Assembly: GCF_003590095.1 (NCBI RefSeq)
Contig: NC_039479.1
Span: 4,216,001 to 4,280,000, forward strand
DNA length: 64,000 bases
Direction of reading: 5' to 3'
Source: Trichoplusia ni
Taxonomy: Eukaryota; Arthropoda; Insecta; Lepidoptera; Noctuidae
A model generated the notes under the pieces. That model was not told where the DNA came from and did no database searches. It saw only the letters and a program-made list of their open reading frames with translations. Made by a program: the position numbers and the translations under genes. Positions 40,206-50,412 of this stretch are shown here, piece after piece (position 1 is the first letter of the stretch; each line of letters opens with the position of its first letter).

Positions 40206-40768
40206 GGAAAGCTGGTATCGAGTGGAGAAGAAAAGAAGATACTGTTTATTTTCCTTGTGCAATCGTAGTTTAAATGTTGACCTCATGTAATACATATGTA
40301 GTGGTAATCATTGGTAGCTTGTTGCGCATACACCGATCAACTGCTAAATCGATGTCCCTATACCATGCCTCGTCAATCTAGCGGTCGACCTGTGGCCGCA
40401 AGGAGCCACGAATAATTACATTCAAGTTGTATTAGATGTTCTCTCGGAAATTGTAAGTAAAATACTGTAATTTGGTATGTGATGCTATCAGCCATGCCAT
40501 TCATTTATTTTTAATTTGCTCATTTGAAGAAACGTGTTCACTTTATCAATGTTGAGAGAACAATGATCAAATGAACGTAAACTTTAATACTTGTTAATTT
40601 CTTGTCAATTTTAAAGGTATGGCAAATAGTATTGTTGCGAATGGTGATATTGTCTATGATTATGTATGAATTGAATTAATAGTTTTGCTAAAAATGTTAT
40701 AGGATTTGCGAATCTTATTCTGTTTTACGCAATTCGTTTCTAAAATTTATTGAATCATGTCTTAAAAT

Positions 40769-40996
40769 ATGCGATTTCTTTGTACCTTAATAATCATGGC
40801 AATATTAACCGTTGTGGAAATCCTCATCATGTTACTAAGATTTTTGAAACGCCTGTTCGCAGTTGTGCCCTCTGCAGCCTGTTTTGATGAAGACTGGTGG
40901 CCGTCGGACGAGCGACCGACACGACGTGCATCGTGCGAGCGACGCGACAAACAACGTGCAGTCAACACACCGAGCAACGACATAATATGTCAATAG
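40769..40996 (+). CDS. Possible small ORF (75 aa) downstream of mir-137
   Basis: This ATG-to-TAG frame starts about 590 bp after miR-137 and is followed by AATAAA at 41120. The N-terminus is strongly hydrophobic (MRFLCTLIIMAILTVVEILI, then MLLRFL), compatible with a signal anchor or signal peptide. A polar tail with AACFDEDWWPSDERP and several Arg-rich segments follows. A second ATG at 40796 has a good start context (A at -3, G at +4) and keeps most of the hydrophobic part. I do not recognise the protein. Two minus-strand frames (40762-40983 and 40962-41249) overlap it, as expected where a CpG-rich patch lacks stops by chance, so coding status is doubtful. Confidence 0.18.
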   Translation: MRFLCTLIIMAILTVVEILIMLLRFLKRLFAVVPSAACFDEDWWPSDERPTRRASCERRDKQRAVNTPSNDIICQ

Positions 40997-41119
40997 AATC
41001 GAAAAGACTTAATATCAAATTAGTAAAATTGTATCCTGTAATTTCAATATTTAAAATCTTGGTTTGTTTAATTGTTAAAGATTGGAATTGCATTATATTC
41101 CTTAATAATTTGAGGTATA

Positions 41120-41125
41120 AATAAA
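41120..41125 (+). terminator. Poly(A) signal, possible end of the mir-137 primary transcript
   Basis: AATAAA is followed within 30 bases by a GT-containing stretch (ATTGTTAATAG). It is a well-placed plus-strand signal downstream of mir-137 and the 75-codon frame. AT-rich context makes chance occurrence possible. Confidence 0.25.
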
Positions 41126-42370
41126 CAAATATTGTTAATAGAAAATTCATTGTTTTATTAATTTGCGATAAACCTAAAATAGTTTTAGTGCGAGACCCAT
41201 TTATCAGAGTAGACTGACAGGTGAAACAGTAAAGACCAACAACATACACAAATCATGAAAGAAATATATTTCTTGTTCATTGGAATACAAAAAATATAAC
41301 ACGTAGATAAATCACGATCATTTAATTTGTGTACCGAAGACCTTCATTGAAAACTACTTGAGCGAATCGCACTAGTCTTCACTTTAAAAGTTTTCATCAC
41401 ATTGTTTACATTTACACACCCTCACAGACAACAGCTAAGAATATTTAAAAATATAACCTAAAACTTGCCGAGAGAAGGAAGAAAATATCTGAATAAAACA
41501 AAAACTACGAAAGAAGGGACAAATTGTTACTTATGCCTTATACGTTGTTTAGGTTTCTCACGGAGTCTGCACGGTGACGTCAGCTCCCTGAGGAAATCAG
41601 AGTATTATTTTAAGTCCCATTCATAATCTCTTCGTACGATACTCATAAGATACAGGGGGACGAATTCTTAGCGAAAACTGTTTTGGAAGTTGTTATTATT
41701 TAGAGGGAAAAAGGTAATTATCATTCTTGAAAAACCAAGATAGATCAGATATTTCATATTGCTTTGGATAAAAAGACTTTTGTATTATATATTATAATAG
41801 CTAATTTTTATACACAATCATTATAGCTCATCATATACTTACAGCGAAGGTGATTAATACTCAAACCTTTATATACGGGAAGGGGCTTGTGCCCAGCAGT
41901 GGGATGTATACAGGCTGCTATTATATATACATACTTACAAAATCATCATCCTGATGAATTTACCGTAAATTACTGTAGAAGTGACTGTTATCTCCAAATC
42001 GCAGAACCAGCGGGCGAAGAATTAACTTAAATCTCAATGAATATTAAATAAGCAAAGACATCTACGTTTTATCGATACACGACATCCACGGGCAGAATCT
42101 GGCAAAATATGAACAGTTTAAATTTAAAAAATATACTTACCGGAATCGGGTTATACTTGATACATGTTTAGGATAACTGCTGTTATCGCCATATGCCTTA
42201 GGCGCAGATTCTAAAGATTACCAAGTACTGATGAATTCAGTCGGACTTTAAGCCCGTTTGTCTTTATCACCTATGCCTGGGGCGATGGATTAACTCCCGG
42301 TCGCACCGCACCCTACTACATTGCAGTTCGGTATTTGAAGTAAGTATTTTAACGTAAAACGTAACTATAA
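41126..42370. other. Non-coding stretch with a LINE tail
   Basis: There is no gene here. The one recognisable piece is the LINE-type 3' tail at 41878-41931. A TTTTATTA at about 41151 gives an AATAAA on the minus strand, but no minus-strand gene is seen upstream of it. At 41368-41381 a short resemblance to miR-7 on the minus strand was examined and rejected. Confidence 0.5.
41878..41931 (+). mobile_element. LINE-type 3' tail fragment
   Basis: GGAAGGGGCTTGTGCCCAGC and then AGTGGGATGTATACAGGCTG form the well-known end of a lepidopteran non-LTR retrotransposon (consensus GGCCTTTGCCCAGCAGTGGGA ... AGGCTGATGATG). The usual ATG/ATC trinucleotide tail may survive as ATCATCATC just downstream at about 41942. 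Nothing of the coding part is present, so this is a 5'-truncated remnant. Confidence 0.75.
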
Positions 42371-42639
42371 TCTTGGTATATATAAATTACACATCACGTT
42401 GTTTGTCCGCAATGAACTCCTAAACTACTTGACCGATTTTAATAAAGTTTTCACAATGTGCATAGTTTGATTGAAATCTTTCAAGATGGGGTAGCTTGCT
42501 CATCGATTTATATTCAAATTATTTTTTCATTACAAATTATTTGATAATCAGGACGGATTTTAAAATGATGACAAATTAAGGATATAAGTTCCTACTAATA
42601 TCTTCATAATACGCGGACAAAGTCGCAGGCTACAGCTAA
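42371..42639 (+). mobile_element. Degenerate Helitron-like element
   Basis: The stretch starts TCTTGGTATATATAAATTAC and continues with CTAAACTACTTGACCGATTT, AATAAAGTTTTCAC, and ends TACGCGGACAAAGTCGCAGG, then CTACAGCTAA. This is a mutated form of the common lepidopteran ending ACGCGGGCGAAGCCGCGGGC...AGCTAGT. The 5' TC follows an A and the 3' CTAA fits CTRR. It has no coding capacity and is more decayed than the copy at 24653. Confidence 0.6.
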
Positions 42640-43492
42640 ATAAACAAAATAATTTAGCGATCCATTCCTCTTTAATTTTAAATTATACACCCATTTTTAA
42701 TGCATCAATGACGTTGGACACTAACTTTGGCTTTTTTAAATGTTTATCTCTTAAAGTTCACACGTTTAATAAAAGAAGCTCTAAGATAAGTCTTTATATA
42801 AATATCACTGTGTCTCTGAACTATAAATAGTTAAAGAATTCGTTCCTTCAAATCAAATATAATGATGTATATCGGTACTTGTACTTGCACTGGTTTATTT
42901 GTCTTATAATGACTTTTGTCAAACTTTTTGGTAGTGTTTGAGTACTGTTCGGTAGAGACGCCTAGGATTAAGGAGTCAGGGATTACAAAAGTAATAAATC
43001 ACATTATTTGAACAAAAATATTTAATTGCTATAAACTAAATCACTGAATAGAGTATGCCAACCTCCAACGCCAACCTCTAAGCATAATCAAAGTAACACG
43101 TTAATTCATAACACAAACTTCTAATACATCGATATTAGAACACCATAAATATTTACAGATTTGCTTTCGGTAATGGCAGAATACTTCTTACGCTACAATC
43201 ACCTCGTATCATATGATAAATTAAGTTTTTTTTCTATAAAAAATAAGAACGTCGTGAACATATTTTTTGATCAATATATTTACTAAAGATTCATCCGTTG
43301 TTGTGACTTATTTCATCTTATTCGAAGATAAATTCTCTATAAGTTCATGAGACAGTATTATCTACTAGACATAGGTATTATATTAACAGTAATCTTTACA
43401 GCAACATTTTACTTGTTCACAAAAGCAGTTAAGATTAATCGGAACTAACACATAGATATTATTGTAAAACGACATCAGAATAATTTAATGGT
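42640..43492. other. Membralin 3' untranslated region and flank
   Basis: This is AT-rich DNA downstream (minus strand) of the membralin stop. The first consensus AATAAA on the minus strand is about 600 bp from the stop (42894-42899). Weaker variants lie closer: ATTAAA at 43021-43026 and AGTAAA near 43407-43412. No other feature is seen. Confidence 0.45.
42894..42899 (-). terminator. Candidate poly(A) signal of membralin
   Basis: TTTATT on the plus strand is AATAAA on the minus strand, the first exact hexamer after the membralin stop codon, giving a 3' untranslated region of about 0.6 kb. Variant hexamers closer to the stop could be used instead. Confidence 0.3.
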
Positions 43493-44221
43493 TTAGTCTA
43501 ATTCGTCAGCCTCAGGGGAAGCTCTGGGAGCCAGTCTGTCTGGAGCGTCCTCGGCGCTGGGCACGATGAGGCGCGGGTCGTCGTCGTTGAGACCGGCGGT
43601 CTTGCTTCGTCGGCGATCTAAAGTACAAATCTTGTCCTTTACGTCGGTGACGTTACCAGGCGGCTCGACGCTCGCGCCGCTCGGCTGGACTGCAGGAGCA
43701 GCCTCGCTGGTAACAGAGTTACCGTTGCCGACTTTAATCTTCTCAACCTTTTTTCTCTCGATCTCTTCTATCTTGATGCCGGCGTCGCCGCCGGGAGAGA
43801 CAGAGTTCTCCTTGTCGTAGTCTCTCACTACGTCAGTAGGACGCGCAGCAAGAGAACTTTCTTGTGTATCTCCACCCGAGTTGGTGGAGTCTAGAGTATT
43901 ATTGTCAGTAGGTGTAGCGACCGCCACGTCACCCGTATGAGTGGTGTTGGTCTGAGCAGTGGATACAGACGGCGAGGTCTGCGTGGTTGATTGAGCGGTA
44001 TTTTGTACTGTCTGAGTGGTGGACTGAGTGGTTGGTGGTGATGCCTGTGTTCCTGTACCGGGCGCGTCGTGGTAAGCGGCGCCACTGGCCAGTGCGGCGA
44101 TGCCCGCCAGTCCCATCACGCCAGCCATACCGCGGTGTGTACGCATAAGCAGCTGCTGCAGCTGTGCTTGTTGTAGTATCACTGGGAGCTCGTAGTGATG
44201 GAAGAAGTACAGCATGGAGTG
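43493..44221 (-). CDS. TMEM259: Membralin, terminal coding exon
   Basis: The exon encodes 242 residues and a TAA stop (43493-43495). It begins HSMLYFFHHYELPVILQQ, which continues the membralin core [19 protein letters not shown] of the preceding exon and matches the animal family closely (human: HSMIYFFHHYELPAILQQ). The acceptor is TTATTATTGCAG|CAC, phase 0, which is why the exon starts at 44221 and not at the upstream in-frame ATG. After a Gln-rich helix (LQQAQLQQLLMRTHRG) comes a small hydrophobic stretch (MAGVMGLAGIAALASGAAYH), then about 180 residues of low-complexity Thr/Gln/Ser-rich and charged tail ending SPEADELD. That tail is poorly conserved in the family and probably disordered. 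Membralin is a multi-pass ER membrane protein working in ER-associated degradation, in mammals with the ubiquitin ligase RNF185 and TMUB1. Codon use is clearly GC-richer than the flanks. Confidence 0.95.
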   Translation of the reverse strand, partial: HSMLYFFHHYELPVILQQAQLQQLLMRTHRGMAGVMGLAGIAALASGAAYHDAPGTGTQASPPTTQSTTQTVQNTAQSTTQTSPSVSTAQTNTTHTGDVAVATPTDNNTLDSTNSGGDTQESSLAARPTDVVRDYDKENSVSPGGDAGIKIEEIERKKVEKIKVGNGNSVTSEAAPAVQPSGASVEPPGNVTDVKDKICTLDRRRSKTAGLNDDDPRLIVPSAEDAPDRLAPRASPEADELD

Positions 44222-46831
44222 CTGCAATAATAAATAAATATTAAAATTCATTCATAACAATTTAGCGAGTCAGGAGAAATTTGGTACTGGTACAAATGCA
44301 CACGAGGGTGTGAGGGTGAGGTGTGAGTAGTTGGGGCGAGACAGGCGAGTGGCGCCGCGCGTTCTAAGTGTCAGCTAGATGTAGTGAGTGCAGATTATGA
44401 AGCACGTCCGTCGAACTGAGCAAAACTCCTTTAGACAAATAAATGAGCGACTCGTGACGGTGTCGTCACTCCTCCCCAGTCTTTATTTATTTATTTCTGG
44501 GTCAAAGTTCCCACCCCTCGCGTCGTCGGACGTAAGTTTTAATTAAGAAACTTGTGACCGCTCCTGACTCAACTTTTATTTGAAATTATATTTTCTGATC
44601 CCCTCATTCTCATTTTTCCAAGTGGCGGTGTAACGGGTTACCGGCGGAGACAAGTTGCGACACCTTCATGATTTATTATTCGCGCCTTGCGCCATGCTTG
44701 ACAGATATAATTGAAATAATTTTACATCATTCATTTTGTTTCATCAAAATGGAGTTGTAATTGTAACAAATCTCTTATTATAAGGTGGTACGTCGATTGC
44801 CTTTTATATGCGACTATACATGAAAATAGCAACGGATTTGTAAGGGTATAAAATCGCTTTGTATTTAAACGGTCCACATTCGAGTTGAGTACGATAGGTC
44901 AGTGGAACACGGGATACATTATACTGGCTTAATTAACACGACCCGTTCGTGCTCCAATCTGTTCGCGGATCATCGCTACGGCAAATATAAAAAAGGATCA
45001 AACGTTTAAAAGGTATTTAATGGACAAGGATGACGCCCTTTTATGCGTCCATTAAAATCGGTCGCTTTGAGATTTACCGCCCACCCTGTTAGATAGATAC
45101 GTGAATAAAAAACGAGGTCATTTTTATCAATTTTCAGATCGTTTGTAACAGATTACGCGGAAAAGTATAGATGTGCGTAAAGTTTTCTGGGGGCTCGCTT
45201 GTTTGGAAATTATCTGACAACGTTTGTAAAGCTTAACAACTTTATCTAATGAAAGTCTTTAAAAAGTTTGCTTATACAGGTACTGTACAATGGAACTCGG
45301 GGAAATATTATAAAAAAGATATATTTGAATAACTTGTAGGAATTTAAGTCGAAATTTAATATTTCGCGCTGTCGCGTCGGCTACAGCAGATTTGCAACTA
45401 TTTAATAAACGTTCGAGTATGTAAATACTTCTCGCATGCTACTCTATAAGCCCTGTACGAATCTCGCGTCAAAGGCTTCGCCAATCGACGAAAATCCAAA
45501 CAATTTAAAGCAAGCTCGACTTTTTTGTGAAGATAAATTTTTTAGCCGCAAAATTGTCATAAACACTTTACGGGCAGCACGTTGATTATGCCAAGACGGT
45601 AGAAAACTCTGAGGAAAATAAAGTTATTTTGATTTAAAATGCAAAGAAAAAACGGCGAAGGAAAGAGCGCGGTCCTTCTCGGACGAGACATTTTTTCTTA
45701 AATCCCTTTTCATTTAACAAATCCCGGGGCATGCGAACACCGTCTTTACAAATTATGATCGTGAAACATTTTATATTTAGTTGCTGTAAGTGAATAGATA
45801 AGGACAGGTCTGAAGGCACCGCACTTGCCCCAGAGGTATCGTACTATAATTATGTTCACCACAAAGTAAGCCGCTGAGAGTGTTTGACTTAAGTTTAACT
45901 ATAATTTGCAAGAGATCTGGAAGATTACAACACTTTACAATGTTCCACGAAAGCGGGCCTTTTCTGTTGATTTAGGACTTGACAGAAATTAACTGAAGCA
46001 CGCCTATTAAACCTTCAAAATAATAGGGGTCTCGAGTTAGTCTTTATACACCGCCTGACGGACTTTATTACTTTGACATTAAAAATTCAGAGACAATAGG
46101 AAGTTAAGTGATTATTAATGAAATGTTAAATCCTATCTGAGCCTGCTGTCAACAAGTTGTACCGATTGTTAAAATTAATGCGAGGAGGATCGCACGTCGG
46201 TGGCGGTATTATGCGCGGCGCGTCGCGCTGGCCCGACCTCATGAAATATGATTTTTAATAATAAGTTGACACGCTCGATGATTATAAGATAAGCCCCCAC
46301 TTTGCATTCCGGAGGGGCTTCTTGTTTTTCGTCGCCCTCGTCGAGCTGTAATCCGGTAGAGCCTACTCTGTGCGCTGCGTGCCGCGTGCCGCCGCTGAGC
46401 TGGCTCGAGGCGAGCCGAATGTTATCAGTACATTGATTTATAATTGCGCTTTGCTCACATCGTTCGCGACCGTGTTTATCTCCGATTACGCATGTATGAG
46501 GAAGGTTAAAACATGTATGAATCAACAAAAGTAAAAAAAAAACACGATTGTATTTTGATGTAATTGCTAACGCTAAAGCTATAATTGTCAAACAGCCTCA
46601 CAACATTCATAAGCTAGAAAATGGACTTATAATATGAACTGGAAAAATTACGTCATTTACTAGTCCACTTACATAAATAAATAGCAAGTAAGGTACATAA
46701 CAGTTTATAAAGCATAGGTACAAACAACCTAAGGGCAAGACAGTGGTTACCATCGACCGCAAAGCTGATAGCTTGGTCACTATTAACTGACTACACAAAC
46801 ACAGGTGCGTCTCGTTCCAACACAGCACTAC

Positions 46832-46906
46832 ATGTACGTATGTATGTTTGTGCATGTGTGTATGTGTGTCTGTGTGTCTGTATGTGTGTGTGTGTGTGGG
46901 TGTGTC
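46832..46906. repeat. TG/TATG microsatellite
   Basis: About 75 bases of imperfect TG repeat mixed with TATG, TGTC and GCATG units, with the purest run (TG)8 near 46882-46898. It lies inside the membralin intron and gives rise to spurious frames on both strands. Confidence 0.85.
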
Positions 46907-47640
46907 GAGGTCCGCTCGCCGTGTTATTAACTTCCGTGCAGCGTGCAGACCGGAAATCGACGCCGGAGTAGATCCGCCGAAGACACACTGTCGGAATAAC
47001 CCTAGGTTACGTATTATCTATGCTTGTCAGTCAGTCCGTGTAGCTTGCGTAATGTTCCGTATTGATTCTATTGTAAAGCAATTGGCTATTACAGTTAACA
47101 TTAGAGGTACAACAGGAAATGAGTTAAGGCCATTTTTAACCGAGTTCAGAAAAATTGTTGGAAAAATAATATTCAGCTTAAAAAAATATCGCATATTTTT
47201 TTTATCAATAGAACAAACCGTTAAATAATATGCAGAGTATTTTCGTCCCAAACAATATTATTTAAAACTTCATCCCAACTTTGTTCTTAGCTAAAAAGTT
47301 GAAGCGACATTTGTCAGTATTCAAAGGTCACTTTGGTCAATCAGAAGTGGCGTACGTCTATTCACAAATCACTTTAACGTAATGTGTCAGGGCGGGACGT
47401 GTCCCAGGGCGGGCGGAAAATATTACACGCACCGTCGTCATTTGAATCGCCTTGGGAAACATTTGACAAAAGTTTGACGTGAACAGCGACGGTTTTTTGA
47501 AACAAGTCTCGTAGATGTGGGACATTCAATTTGTGTTGTGGTGTAATGAAGTCGACTGTTATTATTTAATGTTGTTTAAATTACGTGTCTGATGTTCGAT
47601 AAGAATGGGAGGACTTGAATAATATCGAAATAATTAGGGA

Positions 47641-47935
47641 ATCATCATCAGGATAGTATTTTGCTAACTATGTTGGGATCGCCTCCCAGTCTTACTGGAT
47701 GCAGATAAGTACCAGTGTTTTTCAATGCGCGACTGCCTATCTGATATTCTTTAACCAGTTACCTGAGCAACACGTAACTCTTCAGTAAGACTAGGTGGCA
47801 GTTTTCCAGCTTCTAACTTCTCGCTACGACTGTTAAAGATTAATAATTAACACCCGGGACCTACAATTCAACTTGCCGTCCGAAACACGAAGAAACTGTC
47901 ACCCATCCACGGACCAATTGTTTCTGTCTTTTCTA
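47641..47935 (+). mobile_element. Interspersed lepidopteran repeat (CAACTATGTTGGGGTCGGC family)
   Basis: Successive blocks ATCATCATCAGGATAG, CTAACTATGTTGGGATCGCC, TCCCAGTCTTACTGGATGCAG, GCGACTGCCTATCTGATATT, CAGTTACCTGAGCAACACG, CAGTAAGACTAGGTGGCAG, CACCCGGGACCTACAATTC and CCGTCCGAAACACG match, in order, a repeat seen in very many moth and butterfly loci. It has no coding capacity. Its class is not clear to me. Confidence 0.8.
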
Positions 47936-49025
47936 ATCTTTAAATACAATTAATAATTCTTATTATTTCACGTCAAAAAGTCTCCTGCCATGTATTCGTG
48001 ACGTCAAGTGTATTCTCAAACACAATCACAATAACGTATGGGAGACATGATTTGTTGACAAATGCTCGCGACCCGACCCTTCAGAGCCAGCAAAGGAGGT
48101 CTCTCTCATAGTTTTTAAAATAATAAGTCAGGAGATCGCGTGCAGCTATGATAGAATACAATACAGGAGCATGTGTGCGTGATGTGTCTGTGTGGTCCCG
48201 AAGGCAATCCGACGACCCTGTGACCCGCGTATTGTAACCATGCTTATATTGTAATAACATATTATTTTTCTACAAGCCCGTCAGAACCTACATAAACATT
48301 AGTATACTCTCGTATTGATTTTTACATTTAACGAATTAACGCATCAGTTGTCAGGACGGAGTTTTTCAACAATATTAATAACAGAGTCGGGCGAGCTAAT
48401 ATCGCTTTAGACAAACAGTTTGTGTATAGAGCGTGGCGACGGCTCTGCGTGGCGAGTGCGTGGCGCCTGCGGGCTCTGACCGACATCAAAGTGCTCTCGA
48501 CAAACACGCCAGCAGTTGGTAAATAGGCTAGTCGCACATTTTAATATCACATTTTGCTTAAACCTATTCTGTTTGGATGCTTAGATTGCTCAGTTCCGGT
48601 CTTGCGACATTGTTTTTCGTGTAATTAATAAATAATTGAAATATATTGTTGAAGAACAAGTTTGAATAACCACTGATTCGTTAATATTTTAGGCCATATT
48701 ATATTTATCTAGTAATCATACGTACTGTATGACCTTAACCAGACGGACAGATATAGTGAAACAATCTTGCGGTCTTCAATCTTATTACGACTAAGAGTGG
48801 AAATTATGGTTATACTTAATGATCCTCAGTCATCACTCCTATGAGACTTCCGATCCATGAATAATTGGCGGGCAGATACATTACAAGATACGATACAGAA
48901 AAAAAAGCAAGCAAAAGTATTGTGAGAATGTTGGCCACTATGTCTAAATGCACAATGAAGTGAGTTAACGTAACTTTGTTAATCCTTGATGTAATTTTTG
49001 TGATTGCAGTGGGTCTGGTACTTGC

Positions 49026-49125
49026 CTGTATGAACAGCCATGAGGTGACGAGCGCCAGACTACTGTACTGTCCGTTGAAGCGGTAATGATACGCGTAGAA
49101 CGAGAAGTGGTACAGGTAGAAGAAT
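49026..49125 (-). CDS. TMEM259: Membralin, penultimate coding exon
   Basis: This 100-bp exon encodes 33 residues plus the last base of a split codon: [20 protein letters not shown] then SSLALVTSWLFIQ. This is the most conserved block of the membralin family (human: [20 protein letters not shown]). The acceptor TTTGTCCTCAG|A ends at 49126, and the single A completes an Arg codon (AG|A), so the upstream intron is phase 2. The donor is the GC site at 49025-49024. The aromatic segment and the following hydrophobic stretch are part of the last membrane region. The upstream exons, with the conserved LADQYDAICCHT block, were looked for on the minus strand to 64 kb without success, so a large intron or the window edge hides them. 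Unspliced, the frame stays open 69 more codons (see findings). Confidence 0.95.
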
Positions 49126-49839
49126 CTGAGGACAAAGAAATACATTTAGTGAAGTTAAGATTATGAAAAATAAAATCTTCTTACATCAAAATGTTAATAA
49201 GAATAGAACAATCTTTAAAACACAATATATTAAACAAAGAAAATAACTGTTTAGTATTATTTTTATGTGGTGTAGAGAGAGAGAGACGTCTTATTTCTTC
49301 GCCATCTATACGTTAGAGAAGCTCTATCTTTTTTAATTGTATTACCTAAAATTTGTTTACCTAAATTGTATTACCTGTATTATCCACAAAATGTTTCAAA
49401 TACATCTGCAAACAAAGAGAGAGAGAAAACAGTTTTCTCATCCGTATTTTGTTTAATCAGAACAGTGCTCGGTGTTTACTTAATTCCCTTCTTACTTGAT
49501 ACGTTAAAACAAGAGATGTTGAATTGGATATCCATTACAGAGCCTGCGATGGCCCGGTAATATAAACAAGCGTGTAGTAGGAACTATCACATAAACTGTA
49601 TTCTAGTGTTATCTCGTTACGGAAAATGGCGCATTGTCGCTATGGAACGAAGGATAGAAGTCCTACTCTGTATTAGATAGGATGGCAGTAGAGGTAAGAA
49701 TGTAAAAAAAGTATGTTAGGAAACGGATCAGTTCACCTCAGATTTTACGCTACCAATATAACGGGGCAATTTTTGTGAGTTCCTATAGTATAAAAAGGTC
49801 ACTCGCATTAAATTTAATCTTTACATGGTGGGATGTTTC

Positions 49840-49965
49840 ATAAACTATCAAGTTATATGCACAAAGACACCGAGACTTAGAACTGGATTTCGAGAATCAC
49901 ACAAATGCATGTCCTACGCAGGGATATAACCGAAGATTTATACCACTCGGCTATCCGTGCGATCA
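49840..49965 (-). mobile_element. tRNA-derived SINE (degenerate)
   Basis: Read on the minus strand it starts GCACGGATAGCCGAGTGGT, a clear tRNA-type A box (TAGCCGAGTGG, 49943-49953). A decayed B box follows (GGTTATATCCC at 49921-49931; the consensus is GGTTCGAATCC). Then come AGGACATGCATTTGTGTGAT and AGTTCTAAGTCTCGGTGTC, the body typical of lepidopteran SINEs (...ATTTGTGTGAT ... GAGTCTGGGTGTC). The damaged B box suggests an old, inactive copy. It is not a functional tRNA. Confidence 0.75.
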
Positions 49966-50149
49966 AAATTAACGAAATCGATTTTGACAATTCCTTTTCC
50001 AATAGGAAGCTATATTAGTTGTGAGGCCATGCTATACGCCATATATTTATCCTAAACTAGTCAGCTAGTTACGTTATAATTCTACTCTTTTTTATTAAGG
50101 TGTTTCGATAGCAGGTCTGTCTTTATATTAATTTTAATTTCTAACCATG

Positions 50150-50412
50150 ATGGTTTCCGGCTTTCTGTCAGCCTCTCGGTCCGTCTTTCACCAGACCATA
50201 TCTCATGAACCTTTATAGCTAGCTATACAGTTGAAATTCTGGTAAATGATGTACACCTGCTACCGCTATAACGATAAAAACTAAACATCAACCTCTAAGT
50301 AAAGCAACGCTTGTTACGGTCATAAATTTTGGTAGGTGACCAATCTTGTTCGAAATTTTGTTTTTCTTCGTCCTACGGGGACCCTGAGTGTCGCGAGTCA
50401 GACTCGCACTCG
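50150..50412 (-). mobile_element. Interspersed repeat copy 3, AAACCGGCCAAGTGCGAG family (inverted)
   Basis: The same family as at 16624 and 35657, in opposite orientation. Plus-strand blocks read TGTCAGCCTCTCGGTCCGTC, TTTCACCAGACCATATCTCA, TGAACCTTTATAGCTAGCTA, ACAGTTGAAATT, GATGTACACCTGCTACCGC, TATAACGATAAAAACTAAA and finally ACGGGGACCCTGAGTG with AGTCAGACTCGCACT. The last block is the reverse complement of the family's opening AGTGCGAGTCGGACTCG...GGGTTCCGT. It has no coding capacity. Confidence 0.82.

Larger units (their letters stand above)
44222..49025 (-). other. TMEM259: Membralin intron of GC-AG type (4804 bp)
   Basis: The 5' splice site is CAG|GCAAGT (GC at 49025-49024) and the 3' site is TTATTATTGCAG|CAC. 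Joining them gives SWLFIQ|HSMLYFF, exactly the conserved membralin sequence, so the GC donor is well supported. The nearest GT, four bases in, would shift the frame. Apart from the first base after the junction, the donor matches the strong AG|GCAAGT context typical of GC-AG introns. The intron contains a TG-rich microsatellite (46832-46906), a lepidopteran repeat (47641-47935) and a minus-strand 138-codon frame (46175-46591) that I do not consider a gene. Confidence 0.9.

Noticed and set aside
41365..41385. Minus-strand GAAGACTAGTG, an 11-base match to miR-7
   Set aside because: The match stops after 11 bases and misses the first bases, and no hairpin is seen.
46175..46591. Minus-strand 138-codon frame with a hydrophobic start
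   Set aside because: It lies inside the membralin intron, matches no family, and its length is explained by the CpG-rich patch at 46170-46440. No transcript signals are visible.
49921..49953. tRNA-like A and B boxes
   Set aside because: The B box is damaged and the downstream body is that of a SINE, so this is not a tRNA gene. No other tRNA or rRNA gene was found in the window.
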